Below, one piece after another: positions 26,607 to 35,733 of a stretch of DNA of 64,000 bases. The notes below the pieces were generated by a model. It saw only the letters and a program-made list of their open reading frames with translations, was not told where the DNA came from and searched no databases. Positions within the stretch are counted from its first letter, which is position 1; each line of letters begins with the position of its first letter. The position numbers and the translations under genes are program-made. The DNA lies in the NCBI RefSeq assembly GCF_011044255.1, contig NZ_CP049107.1, positions 806,001 through 870,000 of the forward strand. The letters are read 5' to 3'. This DNA is from Rhizorhabdus phycosphaerae. Its GTDB lineage: Bacteria; Pseudomonadota; Alphaproteobacteria; Sphingomonadales; Sphingomonadaceae.

Positions 26607-26668
26607 AGTTTTCATTTGCGTTACACCCCGCTTTCCTGTTGCATCGCGGCACGAAAACGGAGCGGGAT

Positions 26669-27616
26669 ATGTGGGACAACGCTTTCCATTATTTCTATGA
26701 GGCCGCCACGCTCGGCTCTATGCGCCTGGCGAGCGAGAAGATCGGCGTCGCCGTATCCTCGATCAGCCGCCAGATCAGCCAGCTCGAAAGTGCCATGGGC
26801 GTCTCGCTGATCGAGCGCGGAAGGCGGTCGATCCGGCTGACCGATGCCGGGCGGCTGGTGTTCGATTTCCACCGCGAGCAGCTCGCCGATCGCGAAGGGC
26901 TGATGAACCGCCTGCAGGAATTGCGCGAGGTGAAGGCCGGGCACATCGTGCTGGCGATCGGCGAAGGGTTCATCGGCAATGCCTTCGCCAAGACGATCGA
27001 CCAGTTCCAGCGCCGCAATCCGGGTATCGCGATCACCGTCCATAGCTGCGCGAGTTCGGAGATCGTCCGCATGGTGCTGGAGGACGAAGTCCATATCGGC
27101 ATGATCCTGCATGAGCCCGACGAACCCAAGATCCGAACGCGCCTGTCGGTCAGCCAGCCGCTGACCGTCCTGTGCGCGCCGAACCACCCGGCAGCGGCCC
27201 TCAGCGCGATCACGCTCGAGGATCTCAGCCGCTTCGACCTGTGCCTGCCGCCCAAGGGCTTCCGTATCCGCTCGACCCTGCTGCATGCCGAGCGGCGCGC
27301 GCGGATCATGCTCGAACCGATGCTGGTCACGACCTCGATCCAGATGATGCGCGACGTCGCCAAGGCGGGGCGCGCGGTCACGGTGCTGCCGCGCATCTCC
27401 GCGCTGACCGAGCTTGCCGAAGGCAGCCTGGTCGCGCGGCCGCTGCTCGATCCCGAACTCGAGCATTCGTCGGTAAGCCTGATCCACCGGCTAGGCCGTC
27501 AGCTGGACGGCGCACCGGCGCGCCTCCTGTCGCAGTTGGAAAACAGCCTCAAGAACTGGGCGCCGGCGCAGGCGACGCCCTCGCTCGTCGAGGAGGATCT
27601 AGCGCCGGTCTCGTGA
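26669..27616 (+). CDS. LysR-family transcriptional regulator
   Basis: The 315-residue regulator has a LysR helix-turn-helix at its N terminus (FHYFYEAATLGSMRLASEKIG then SSISRQISQLE) and an effector-binding domain. It is divergent from the amino-acid-oxidase operon, with a 177-nt gap that holds an inverted-repeat motif also found before the DUF885/amidohydrolase and NTF2/TonB units. So it probably controls several units of this island. The ATG at 26669 has a GGAG box about 8 nt upstream; longer starts would add a tail not seen in the family. It overlaps the convergent symporter by 18 nt. Confidence 0.9.
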   Translation: MWDNAFHYFYEAATLGSMRLASEKIGVAVSSISRQISQLESAMGVSLIERGRRSIRLTDAGRLVFDFHREQLADREGLMNRLQELREVKAGHIVLAIGEGFIGNAFAKTIDQFQRRNPGIAITVHSCASSEIVRMVLEDEVHIGMILHEPDEPKIRTRLSVSQPLTVLCAPNHPAAALSAITLEDLSRFDLCLPPKGFRIRSTLLHAERRARIMLEPMLVTTSIQMMRDVAKAGRAVTVLPRISALTELAEGSLVARPLLDPELEHSSVSLIHRLGRQLDGAPARLLSQLENSLKNWAPAQATPSLVEEDLAPVS

Positions 27617-29035
27617 CGGTATCGCCACCGAGACCAGCGCCGCCACCGCAGCATTGACGATCATCGCGACCAGGCCGGTGTCCCAATGCGGCAGCACATC
27701 GTTCCAGAAGGGCTGCATCTGCGGCAGCAGCGCGGCATAGCCGACGACGATGCCCGCCATGATGCCCACCGCGTTCGCCCGCTTCCAGATAAAGGCGAAA
27801 TAGACGCCCGGTGCGAGCATGCCGATCGCGGCATAGGCCGACAGCCCGATCTCGACCAGCGAGCGTGACGCCCCCAAGGTGAGCCACACGGCGGTGCCCG
27901 CAAAGACCAGCATCGACAAGCGCGAGGCGAGCAGCGCGGCGCGGTCGGTGAGCGACGGCAGCATCGGCTTGAGGACGTTGCGACTGAACAGTGATCCTGC
28001 GGTCAGCAACAGCACCGATCCGGGCACGAGCGCCAGAAGACACGCCGTCCCCGCGAACAGGCCGACGGCCCAGGGCGGATAATGGCCGGCGACGAAGGTG
28101 ATCAGGGCGGCGTTGCTGTCGCCGTCCGGCGGCTGGGTACCCGCCAACAGGGCGGCGAAGCCGAGCAGGATGATGAAGAAATAGGAGAGCGAATAGATCG
28201 GCTGCAGCACCGCGTTGCGCCGGATCGTCTTGCGGCTGCCGGCCGAGAAGCACAGCTGGAAGAGGTGCGGCAGGATCCAGTTGCCGATCGCCACGTTGAG
28301 CGCAGAGGTCATCAGCCAGACGCTGTCGAGCCCCGCTTCGGGCTTCAGACCAGGGAAACTGCCGGCTGCGGGAAAACTGTCCTGCACGCGGGTATAGATG
28401 TCCATGATCGACGACGCGCCGACCGCCGTGGCCGCGCCGCCGCACAGCACGACGACGACGACCAGCATCAGGACGTCCTTCACGCCCGCCGCGAAGGCGG
28501 CCGAGCGCAGACCAGCCAGAAAGACGAAGGCGACCATCACGACCGCCGCCATGATCGCGGCCAATGCGGGCGACACGTCCTGCCCCAGCGTCAGACGCAG
28601 GATCAGACCGAGCGCGGTGATCTGGATCTGCACATAGACGATCAGTGCGGCGATGCCGGCCAGACCGACGACGACGCCGAGCCACGTCGCCTTGTAGTGA
28701 GCGGCGAAAAAGTCCGCCTGCGTGACCAGATTGTCCTTGTGCCCCGCCGCCCAGATGCGCGGCATCAGCCAATAGCCGATCACCGCCGCCAGCGAGACCG
28801 AGGTCAGCGCCAGATAGGCGGGCGCGCCATAGGCCCAGGCGAAGCCCGAAATGCCAAGCACCGCAAAGGTCGTGTAGATCTCGCCGGCGTTGAGGAACCA
28901 GAAGATGAGGATGCCGAAGCGACGGCCGCCGACGGCCCATTCCGCCATCGTCTTCGCGCGCGCCTGCCGCCGGCTGTAGAGCACCGCGCCGATCACGGTC
29001 CCGAGCACGATCGCCAATGTGAGAGCAAGGATCAT
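27599..29035 (-). CDS. Sodium:solute symporter family (SSS) transporter
   Basis: A 478-residue inner-membrane protein with about 13 hydrophobic segments, of the SSS family (PutP, PanF and relatives). It has the typical start (ALTLAIVLGTVIGAVLY), GEIYTTFAVLGISGFAWAYG, and the ILPHLFQLCFSAGSRKTIRRNA loop. SSS transporters bring in amino acids, organic acids or sugars with sodium. It is coupled by an ATGA overlap to the DUF3311 gene, and that gene to a DUF885 peptidase, which suggests uptake of an amino acid or peptide product. Confidence 0.93.
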   Translation of the reverse strand: MILALTLAIVLGTVIGAVLYSRRQARAKTMAEWAVGGRRFGILIFWFLNAGEIYTTFAVLGISGFAWAYGAPAYLALTSVSLAAVIGYWLMPRIWAAGHKDNLVTQADFFAAHYKATWLGVVVGLAGIAALIVYVQIQITALGLILRLTLGQDVSPALAAIMAAVVMVAFVFLAGLRSAAFAAGVKDVLMLVVVVVLCGGAATAVGASSIMDIYTRVQDSFPAAGSFPGLKPEAGLDSVWLMTSALNVAIGNWILPHLFQLCFSAGSRKTIRRNAVLQPIYSLSYFFIILLGFAALLAGTQPPDGDSNAALITFVAGHYPPWAVGLFAGTACLLALVPGSVLLLTAGSLFSRNVLKPMLPSLTDRAALLASRLSMLVFAGTAVWLTLGASRSLVEIGLSAYAAIGMLAPGVYFAFIWKRANAVGIMAGIVVGYAALLPQMQPFWNDVLPHWDTGLVAMIVNAAVAALVSVAIPSRDRR

Positions 29036-29283
29036 GCGTGGTGGTCCCCGCCCTGGAGCCCCTCGCCGTCAGCGCCATCCTCGTTCCCGTCGATGCGCTC
29101 GTCGAGGCGGAACACGATGGCGATGACGATCGTGGTGATGACGATGCCCACCATCTGCCACGCCATCGGGAAAGGCAGCGACAGCGGCCGCCACGCAACG
29201 TCGTTGACCAGCGGGACAGCCGCGATCTGCCAAAGAAAGGGTATCAGAAACAGCCAGCGGTGTCCGTAGCCTGCAGTAGTCAT
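29032..29283 (-). CDS. DUF3311-family small membrane protein (symporter accessory)
   Basis: This 83-residue protein has two membrane helices (WLFLIPFLWQIAAVPLVN and WQMVGIVITTIVIAIVFRL) and an acidic, His-ended tail. It fits DUF3311, a family regularly coded next to SSS symporters and probably an accessory subunit. Its ATG overlaps the stop of the DUF885 gene and its stop overlaps the start of the symporter, both as ATGA, so the three genes are translated as a unit. Confidence 0.85.
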   Translation of the reverse strand: MTTAGYGHRWLFLIPFLWQIAAVPLVNDVAWRPLSLPFPMAWQMVGIVITTIVIAIVFRLDERIDGNEDGADGEGLQGGDHHA

Positions 29284-31103
29284 GCGCTTGTCTTTCCCCC
29301 GCCAGCGGCAATCCAGCCGTCGACCTTCGCTTCGAGCACGTCCATCGGCAGGCTGCCGGTTTCCAGCGCCTGCTGGTGATAGTCGCGGATATCGAAGCGG
29401 CTGCCAAGCTTGGCGGTCGCACGGTTGCGCAGCTCGCGGAACTTGAGTTCGCCGATCTTGTAAGCGCAGGCCTGGCCCGGATAGGCGATGTAACGGTCGA
29501 TCTCGACTGCTACGTCGCGGGGCGCCATCGAGGTGTTGTCGAGCATATAGTCGATCGCCTTCTGACGGTCCCAACGCATGGCGTGGATACCGGTGTCGAC
29601 CACCAGCCGCACCGCGCGCAGCATCTCCATGTCGAGATGGCCGAACAGCTGCATCGGATCGCCGAACATGCCGAGTTCCGGTCCGAGCGATTCAGCGTAG
29701 AGGCCCCAGCCCTCGCTATAGGCGGTCGACGAGCCGTAGCGGAGCAAAGGCGGCAAAGCCTCATTCTCGCGCGCCAGCGTGATCTGGAAATGGTGCCCGG
29801 GAATGCCCTCGTGCAGGGTCAGTGTCTCCAGCGTCGGGATCGGTCGCGTGTTGAGCATCGACATGTTGAAGAACAGGATGCCCGGGCTCTTCCCGTCGGG
29901 CGGGCCCGGCCGATAATAGCCGGTGCCGCGCTGGTCGCCGAGAGCGGGCAGCGGGGCCACCTTGAACGGGGCTTTCGGTCGGCCGTGAAACAGCTCCGGA
30001 ATGCGCAGCCAGATACGGTCCTCGATCGCCTTGAACCGGCCGAGCAATTCGTCGGGCGTCTTGCAGTAGAATTTAGGATCGGTCCGAACATATTCGAAGA
30101 ACGCCTTGAGATCGCCGGAGAAACCGACCTTCTCGCGGACCCGGTCCATCTCCGCGCGGATACGGGCGACTTCGGACAGGCCGAGCGCGTGAATCTCGTC
30201 CGGCGTTTTGCGCGTCGTGGTGTGGCGGGCCAGCTCCCACGCATAGAGGCGATCGCCGTCCTTCATCGCCCAGCGCCCCGGCTCCGCCGTCGCGACCGGC
30301 AGATAGGTCTCGCGCAGGAAGCTCTGCCACAGGCGGTAGCCCGGATAGACCTTTTCATCGATCGCCTTGCGATAGGCGGCAGTGAAGCGTGCCTTGTCGG
30401 CTGACGAAAAACCTGCCGGAATGCGATCGATCGCCGACCAGAAAGGGCTTTTCTCGACCGGTGTCGCCAGCAGGGCATCGACCTGCTTCAGCAGATTTTC
30501 GATGACGATCCGGGGCTGGCGATAGCCCGCGTCGAGGCCGCGCTTCGCCTGCACGACCGAATTGGAGAGATAGCCGGCAAAGCCGTCGAGCCGTTCGAGG
30601 CCCGCTTGATAATCCTGGACCGTCGCGAAAGGCGCGGGGCCGCCCGATACGAAGTCGGGAAACTCGACCTGCAGGCCGAAGGACGGGTTGAAGGGTGCCT
30701 TGCGCTGCACCTCGAACAGGCCCGTCTCGAAAAGTTCGAGCGTCTGCCGTGTCTTATAGGCGAAGACGTCATAGGCGATCTGGTCGACCGGCGAGAGCGC
30801 GGCCCGGTCGATCGTCTGCAGCTCGCGCAGCTCGGCGGTCTTGTTCGCCTTGAGCCTGGACGCATAGAAATCGCCGAGCGGATCGACGAAGAGCGGACCG
30901 CGAACCGCCTTCGCCTTGCGCGATTCCGAGATGGGATCGAGCAACGCCTCGGCCTCGTCGCTCTTCTCGAGCAGCGCGCGCAGCTTGCGCCCGGCGTCGC
31001 CAGTGCCGGCAGCCCAGGTCGGCACGGCTGCGGCCGCAGCCCCTGCGCCGAGCAGGGCGAGCATCGCGCGCCGCGAAGGCTGTATCGATTGGAAGACGGT
31101 CAT
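29280..31103 (-). CDS. DUF885-family metallopeptidase-like protein, Tat-exported (copy 1)
   Basis: The 607-residue protein belongs to DUF885, a family related to zinc peptidases. The metal motif is H431-EGIPGHH-438, and the C-terminal half carries YSEGWGLYAESLG and GIHAMRW as in relatives. The N terminus is a twin-arginine type signal (SRRAMLALLGAGAAAAA), so it is likely exported folded. The ATG at 31103 has a G-rich box 6 nt upstream; the open frame runs far upstream without a plausible start. It heads the DUF885-DUF3311-symporter operon and diverges from an amidohydrolase. Substrate is probably a peptide or amide, by inference. Confidence 0.9.
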   Translation of the reverse strand: MTVFQSIQPSRRAMLALLGAGAAAAAVPTWAAGTGDAGRKLRALLEKSDEAEALLDPISESRKAKAVRGPLFVDPLGDFYASRLKANKTAELRELQTIDRAALSPVDQIAYDVFAYKTRQTLELFETGLFEVQRKAPFNPSFGLQVEFPDFVSGGPAPFATVQDYQAGLERLDGFAGYLSNSVVQAKRGLDAGYRQPRIVIENLLKQVDALLATPVEKSPFWSAIDRIPAGFSSADKARFTAAYRKAIDEKVYPGYRLWQSFLRETYLPVATAEPGRWAMKDGDRLYAWELARHTTTRKTPDEIHALGLSEVARIRAEMDRVREKVGFSGDLKAFFEYVRTDPKFYCKTPDELLGRFKAIEDRIWLRIPELFHGRPKAPFKVAPLPALGDQRGTGYYRPGPPDGKSPGILFFNMSMLNTRPIPTLETLTLHEGIPGHHFQITLARENEALPPLLRYGSSTAYSEGWGLYAESLGPELGMFGDPMQLFGHLDMEMLRAVRLVVDTGIHAMRWDRQKAIDYMLDNTSMAPRDVAVEIDRYIAYPGQACAYKIGELKFRELRNRATAKLGSRFDIRDYHQQALETGSLPMDVLEAKVDGWIAAGGGKTSA

Positions 31104-31227
31104 CTTTATCCCCCCGTGCATGATGCGGTCGGAACCCTGCGCGCAGAATGCAAATCCGCGCCCCCACGGCAAGCAGCTCGCAACCCGGCCGGATGACGGA
31201 AATATGCCCGTTTTCCGTGACTTCCAT

Positions 31228-31241
31228 GACATTGCAATGTC
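31228..31241. promoter_or_regulatory. Perfect 14-bp palindrome GACATTGCAATGTC
   Basis: GACATTGCAATGTC is its own reverse complement. It sits in the 270-nt divergent gap between the DUF885 and amidohydrolase genes, 4 nt from the island operator motif, so it may be a second regulator site or part of an extended one. Confidence 0.45.
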
Positions 31242-31245
31242 GATT

Positions 31246-31265
31246 TTGCGGATATCGCAACAAAC
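31246..31265 (+). promoter_or_regulatory. Island operator motif TTGCR-N5-CGCAACAAAC, copy 2
   Basis: TTGCG-GATAT-CGCAA is a perfect inverted repeat with LysR-type T-N11-A spacing and is followed by CAAAC. It lies between the divergent DUF885 (start 31103) and amidohydrolase (start 31374) genes. The same 20-bp pattern occurs at 32648 and, inverted, at 26587 beside the LysR gene. Confidence 0.65.
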
Positions 31266-31373
31266 TATCGCAGATTGATGCATTGTTTGCACGGTTCGTG
31301 CGCGCATGCTGCCGAAATGGGCCGGCGGGCCTGTTGCCGCCGCACGAACACAGGAACAGAGGGAGCCACAGCA

Positions 31374-32636
31374 ATGACGCCACGCATGGGAGCGATCTGC
31401 CTTTTCGCCAGCCTGGGCCTCGCCACGCCTGCGATCGCCGAGATGGTGGCGTTGACGGGCGCCAATGTGGTGGACCTCGACGGCAAGGCCCCCGTCCAGA
31501 ATGCCGTGGTGCTGATCGACGGGGAACGGATCAAGGCGATCGGCCCGGCCGCCACGACGCTGATTCCTGCCGGCACGCGCACCATCCCACTCGACGGAAA
31601 ATGGCTGGTTCCCGGGCTGATGAACATGCACGTCCATCTCGCGCTCAACCTGCCGGGCGCCGCGCGGGTCTATGATGAGGGCAAGGATTCGATCGCGCTG
31701 CGGATGCTCGACAATGCGCAGAAGTCGCTGCGATCGGGCGTTACGACGATCCGTCTGACCGGCGCGCAGGACGGGGTCGATTTCACCGTCAAGAAGATGA
31801 TCGACGGCGGCACCTTCGATGGTCCGCGCATCCACACCGCCGGCTCCTCGATAGTCGCGACGGGCGGACATGGTTCGACCGAGGTCAATGGCCCGGCCGA
31901 ATTCTCCCGCGCGGTGCGCGAGCAGGTCAAGCGCGGAGCGACCTGGATCAAGCTCGGCATCTCGGGCGGCATTTCCGACACCCATGGCGAAATCGCGGCG
32001 TCGCCCTTCACCGACGACGAACTCAAGACCGCGATCGAGGTCGCGCATCGCAACGGCGTGAAGGTGACCGGACACAATGGCTCTCCTCTCGCGGCCGAGG
32101 CGGCGCTCGATGCGGGCATCGACGGCTTCGAACATGGCTATTTCCTCACCCCGCCCGTGCTCACCAAGATGAAGCTGAAGGGCGTTTGGCTCGTCCCCAC
32201 GATCGTCGTCAGCCAGCAGGGGGCGAAGGAGTTCTATCGCAAGATCGGTTCGCCCGACTGGTATCTCGCCCGTGTGGATTCGGTCGGCAAGGCGCATTGG
32301 GAAACGCTGCGCAACGCCATCAGGATCGGAACGCCGATCGCGCTGGGCAGCGACCAATATCCGTGGGAGCCGAATGAGGGCACGACCGCCACGATCCGCG
32401 AGGCCGAACTCTATGTCGATGCGGGCATGACGCCGCTCCAGTCGCTGCGCGCCGCGACGATCGAGCCGGCGCGCATGCTGGGCGTCGACAAGGAGGTGGG
32501 GCTGCTCAAGCCGGGCTACCTCGCCGATATCGTCGCGGTGGACGGCGATCCGACCCGCGACATTCGCGCGCTGCGCACGATCAGTTTCGTGATGAAGGGC
32601 GGAAAGCCGATCGTCAGCGGACCTGCAAAGGATTGA
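31374..32636 (+). CDS. Exported COG1228-type amidohydrolase (copy 1)
   Basis: A 420-residue metal-dependent hydrolase of the amidohydrolase superfamily. The HxH metal pair is H86 and H88 (NMHVHL); further ligands appear as Lys in TWIKLGISGG, His in GHNGSP, His in FEHGYFL and Asp in LGSDQY. A signal peptide is present (AICLFASLGLATPAIA). Known COG1228 relatives are Xaa-Pro dipeptidases and the ochratoxin amide hydrolase type, so an N-acyl amino acid or dipeptide is a reasonable substrate. A GAGGGAG box precedes the ATG. It is paralogous to the gene at 39125. Confidence 0.92.
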   Translation: MTPRMGAICLFASLGLATPAIAEMVALTGANVVDLDGKAPVQNAVVLIDGERIKAIGPAATTLIPAGTRTIPLDGKWLVPGLMNMHVHLALNLPGAARVYDEGKDSIALRMLDNAQKSLRSGVTTIRLTGAQDGVDFTVKKMIDGGTFDGPRIHTAGSSIVATGGHGSTEVNGPAEFSRAVREQVKRGATWIKLGISGGISDTHGEIAASPFTDDELKTAIEVAHRNGVKVTGHNGSPLAAEAALDAGIDGFEHGYFLTPPVLTKMKLKGVWLVPTIVVSQQGAKEFYRKIGSPDWYLARVDSVGKAHWETLRNAIRIGTPIALGSDQYPWEPNEGTTATIREAELYVDAGMTPLQSLRAATIEPARMLGVDKEVGLLKPGYLADIVAVDGDPTRDIRALRTISFVMKGGKPIVSGPAKD

Positions 32637-32647
32637 AACACTCTAGT

Positions 32648-32667
32648 TTGCAAGATGCGCAACAAAC
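32648..32667 (+). promoter_or_regulatory. Island operator motif TTGCR-N5-CGCAACAAAC, copy 3
   Basis: TTGCA-AGATG-CGCAA is followed by CAAAC, identical in arms, spacing and flank to the copy at 31246 except one base. It lies 12 nt after the amidohydrolase stop and 90 nt before the NTF2-like gene that precedes the TonB receptor, so it probably controls that unit. Confidence 0.62.
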
Positions 32668-32756
32668 GCGCCTATTCGGTGCCATTGCAACAACTTTGTA
32701 ACTGACGGACAAACTCAACCAGCAGTTTGGTCAGGTACCGGCTGCAGATGGGGGAA

Positions 32757-33245
32757 ATGGTGAAGACCAAGACGATCCTGACGTCCCTGACAGCCGCGCT
32801 GCTCGCAGCGGCCTCGCCGCTCGCGGCCGCCGCTCCGACCACCGACAAGCTGTCGCAAATGTTCACCTGGTGGAACCAGGCGTTCAGGACGCCGCGCGCC
32901 TACACGACTGACAACTTCGCACGCTATTTCACGGCCGATGCCACCCTCACGCTGAACGGCGAGACGGTGATCCACGGCCTCGACGACTGGGCCAAGCATT
33001 TCCAGGCAATCCAGGCGAGCGGAGCGCTGGTCGAGATCGTCGTGCCCTTCAAGGATGTGTTCGAGAAGGACGGGCGCATTTACACCTATCATGTCATTCG
33101 CTCGCGCCGGAACGGCAAGGTCGGCTGCATGCTCGCGGCCGGACATGCCGATCTGCGCGGGGACAAGATCGCCGCCATCACGCTGGTGCGCGTACCGGTC
33201 GACACGGCGAAGCAGCCGGTCGACCCACAATGCTGGACGAAATGA
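32757..33245 (+). CDS. Secreted NTF2/SnoaL-like protein
   Basis: This 162-residue protein has a signal peptide (ILTSLTAALLAAASPLAAA) and a cone-shaped NTF2-like fold: the helix around KLSQMFTWWNQAF, then RYFTADATLTLNGETVIHG and a C-terminal strand pair around IRSRRNGKVGCMLAAGHAD. SnoaL-like proteins may be isomerases, hydratases or binding proteins; none of these can be assigned. It lies 100 nt before the TonB receptor and behind an operator motif. The ATG at 32757 and a GTG three bases later share the same G-rich box. Confidence 0.82.
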   Translation: MVKTKTILTSLTAALLAAASPLAAAAPTTDKLSQMFTWWNQAFRTPRAYTTDNFARYFTADATLTLNGETVIHGLDDWAKHFQAIQASGALVEIVVPFKDVFEKDGRIYTYHVIRSRRNGKVGCMLAAGHADLRGDKIAAITLVRVPVDTAKQPVDPQCWTK

Positions 33246-33345
33246 ACTGAGCTTCAGCCGGGCGTGGGGCCCGGCGAGAGGGGATTTCTACCAAGGATCG
33301 GAGCACCGTAGATCAAAGATCGCGGGCTCATCAAAAAGGGGTAAG

Positions 33346-35631
33346 ATGATGGACGCTTCTTTCTACTCGAAGATCAGTCGGCGCATGCGCGGCTGCACCG
33401 CGCTTGTGTCGGTTGCCGTCGCCATGGGTGCGGCTCCGGCCTATGCACAGTCCGCTGCGGACGCTGCCGCGTCCGAGGGTGAAATCATCGTGACGGCGCA
33501 GCGCCGCGCGGAATCGATTCAGAACGTTCCAATCGCTATCACCGCGGTCACGGCCGAGCAGCTGAAGGCCCAGAACGTGCAGGGCGTCGAAGACTTCTTC
33601 GCGATGACCCCGAACGTCTCCTTCCAGAGCAACGGCTCGCGCGATCGCAAGGACCTCTCGATCCGCGGCATTTCGAACCAGCTGAACCCCTATGCCGACG
33701 TTCGCCAGTCGAGCTATGCCTTCTACATCGACGATTTCAACGTCGTCGCCGGCACCAGCAACCCGCAGATCGTCGACCTCGAGCGTATCGAAGTGCTGCG
33801 CGGTCCGCAGGGCACCTATTTCGGCCGTAACGCAGTCGGCGGCGCCATCAACGTCACCACCAAGAAGCCGGTGGACCGTTGGGAAGGCGAAGTCGAAGTC
33901 GGCTATTCGAGCTTCGACACCAAGCGCGCCCAGGCCGTGATCAACGTGCCGATCTCGCCGGGCCTGTTCGCGATCCGCGCCGCCGGCCAGTATGAGAAGT
34001 CCGACGGCTACATCAAGAACATCAACCCGATTGGCGGCGGCAACGACAGCAAATTCTACACCGGCCGTATCCAGGGCCGCTTCACCCCCAGCGAGAACTT
34101 CACCTGGGATCTGATGTACAGCTATTCGAACGAGGCGACCGGCATGCGCAACGGCGTGCCGACCGGCTTCGTCACGCGCACCTGGGCATCGGTCTATTAC
34201 GGCAAGGCCGCCGGGGTCATCGGCAATCCGGATGGCGTCGGCTTCTATCCGAACAATATCAACCGCGTGAACTTCAACCGCCCGCAGAAGGTCGGAACCA
34301 AGTACGACTATATCAGCTCGCGCGCGGTGTGGGACATGGGCCCCGTCTCGCTGACCAGCGTCCTCGGCCACCTCAAGTCGTCGCTGTTCAACTATGGCGA
34401 CGTCGACGGCGGCAGCCCCGACTTCTTCTACGAAGACCTGAAGGTTACCCGCAAGTCGACCAGCGGCGAACTCCGCCTCGCCTCGAACGGCAAGCAGACG
34501 CTCGACTGGAGCATCGGCACCGTGGTCGGCAAGGATAGCGGCCTGAGCGACCAGTCGACCTTCCATGGTGCCAACAGCCCGCTCTGCCCGGCCTCGACCG
34601 GCGGACGCTGCAACGGCCTCGAGGTGACCGGCGCAGATGGCTACAGCACGTCGAAGTACTTCGCGCTGTTCGCTCAGGGCACCTGGAACATCTCCGACCA
34701 GTGGGCCGCAACCGCCGGCGTCCGCTATTCGAAGGAGAAGGTCACCAACGACTCGCAGACCCGCTCGAACACCATCCTGACCGGCGTCAACGACCGCTCG
34801 GCGAAGTTCGACGACGTCTCGCCCAAGTTCACGATCAGCTACAAGCCGCAGACCGACTGGATGATCTTCGCGACCGCGTCGCGCGGCTTCAAGTCGGGCG
34901 GAACGCAGACCGCGAACGCGGCTCAGCTGCGCAACGAGTTCGATCCGGAAACGCTGTGGAACTATGAACTTGGCACCAAGTTCGATCTGTTTGACAAGCG
35001 CGTCCGCGTCGACGTCACCGCCTTCTACATGGACTGGAAGGACATTCAGCAGACGATCCGCTTCCAGTTCATCGATCCGGTCACCGGCCTGCTCCGCGGC
35101 GTCAGCGGCATCGACAACGCCGCCGCAGCCGAAAGCTACGGCATCGAGGCGAGCTTCGACGCGAAGCTGACCGACTTCTGGAAGCTGAGCGGCCAAGTCG
35201 GCTACAACAAGTCGAAGTATAAGGACTGGAAGAACGCCCTGATCGACGGCATCGTGCTCGATGTCAGCGGCCAGCAGCTGACGAACGCTCCGGAATGGAC
35301 GCTGGGCGCGCAGACCCAGTACAACCTTCCGATCACCGACGAGCTCGAATCCTTCGCGCGCGTCGAGTGGAACTATCGTTCGAACATGATCTCCAACCCT
35401 TATTATTATCTGTACAAGAATGTGGCGGGTGAGCCTTTCCTCAGCCCGAGCTACCACAATGTGAACGTCCGCCTCGGCGTCGAGACCGAGAAGTTCCGCG
35501 CCACCGTGTTCGTCGAGAACCTCTTCAAGGAGAAGTACTACGCGAACGCCTATGAAAAGGCCTTCTACAGCGGCGTTCAGGTCGAACCGTCCTTCCGCCA
35601 GTTCGGCGTGAATGTCGGCTACAAGTTCTGA
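33346..35631 (+). CDS. TonB-dependent outer-membrane receptor
   Basis: The 761-residue receptor has a signal peptide, a plug domain (GEIIVTAQRRAESIQNVP and EVLRGPQGTYFGRNAVGGAINV) and a long barrel ending RQFGVNVGYKF. The barrel includes NPETLWNYELGTK-like family motifs. It should import the island's substrate, probably a peptide, amide or ester, since hydrolases surround it. The ATG at 33346 follows AAAGGGG at a normal distance. A strong terminator hairpin directly follows the gene, so it ends the NTF2-receptor unit. Confidence 0.94.
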   Translation: MMDASFYSKISRRMRGCTALVSVAVAMGAAPAYAQSAADAAASEGEIIVTAQRRAESIQNVPIAITAVTAEQLKAQNVQGVEDFFAMTPNVSFQSNGSRDRKDLSIRGISNQLNPYADVRQSSYAFYIDDFNVVAGTSNPQIVDLERIEVLRGPQGTYFGRNAVGGAINVTTKKPVDRWEGEVEVGYSSFDTKRAQAVINVPISPGLFAIRAAGQYEKSDGYIKNINPIGGGNDSKFYTGRIQGRFTPSENFTWDLMYSYSNEATGMRNGVPTGFVTRTWASVYYGKAAGVIGNPDGVGFYPNNINRVNFNRPQKVGTKYDYISSRAVWDMGPVSLTSVLGHLKSSLFNYGDVDGGSPDFFYEDLKVTRKSTSGELRLASNGKQTLDWSIGTVVGKDSGLSDQSTFHGANSPLCPASTGGRCNGLEVTGADGYSTSKYFALFAQGTWNISDQWAATAGVRYSKEKVTNDSQTRSNTILTGVNDRSAKFDDVSPKFTISYKPQTDWMIFATASRGFKSGGTQTANAAQLRNEFDPETLWNYELGTKFDLFDKRVRVDVTAFYMDWKDIQQTIRFQFIDPVTGLLRGVSGIDNAAAAESYGIEASFDAKLTDFWKLSGQVGYNKSKYKDWKNALIDGIVLDVSGQQLTNAPEWTLGAQTQYNLPITDELESFARVEWNYRSNMISNPYYYLYKNVAGEPFLSPSYHNVNVRLGVETEKFRATVFVENLFKEKYYANAYEKAFYSGVQVEPSFRQFGVNVGYKF

Positions 35632-35640
35632 CAATGACGA

Positions 35641-35680
35641 AGGGGCGGCGGCCATCGGGTCGCCGCCCCTCTTCTTCTGA
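35641..35680 (+). terminator. Rho-independent-like terminator after the TonB receptor
   Basis: AGGGGCGGCG at 35641-35650 pairs with CGCCGCCCCT at 35661-35670, extended by three inner pairs to a 13-bp stem with an ATCG loop. It is followed by a pyrimidine stretch (CTTCTTCT). It begins 10 nt after the receptor's stop codon. Confidence 0.85.
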
Positions 35681-35733
35681 CAAGGATCGAATTTCCTCGT
35701 GGGGGCGAGGATGTCTGGGCAGGGAGGAAGCCG

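Noticed and set aside
31104-32357. N-terminal extension of the DUF885 protein to about 1,025 residues
   Set aside because: The extension runs antisense through the amidohydrolase; the Tat signal and ribosome-binding site place the start at 31103.
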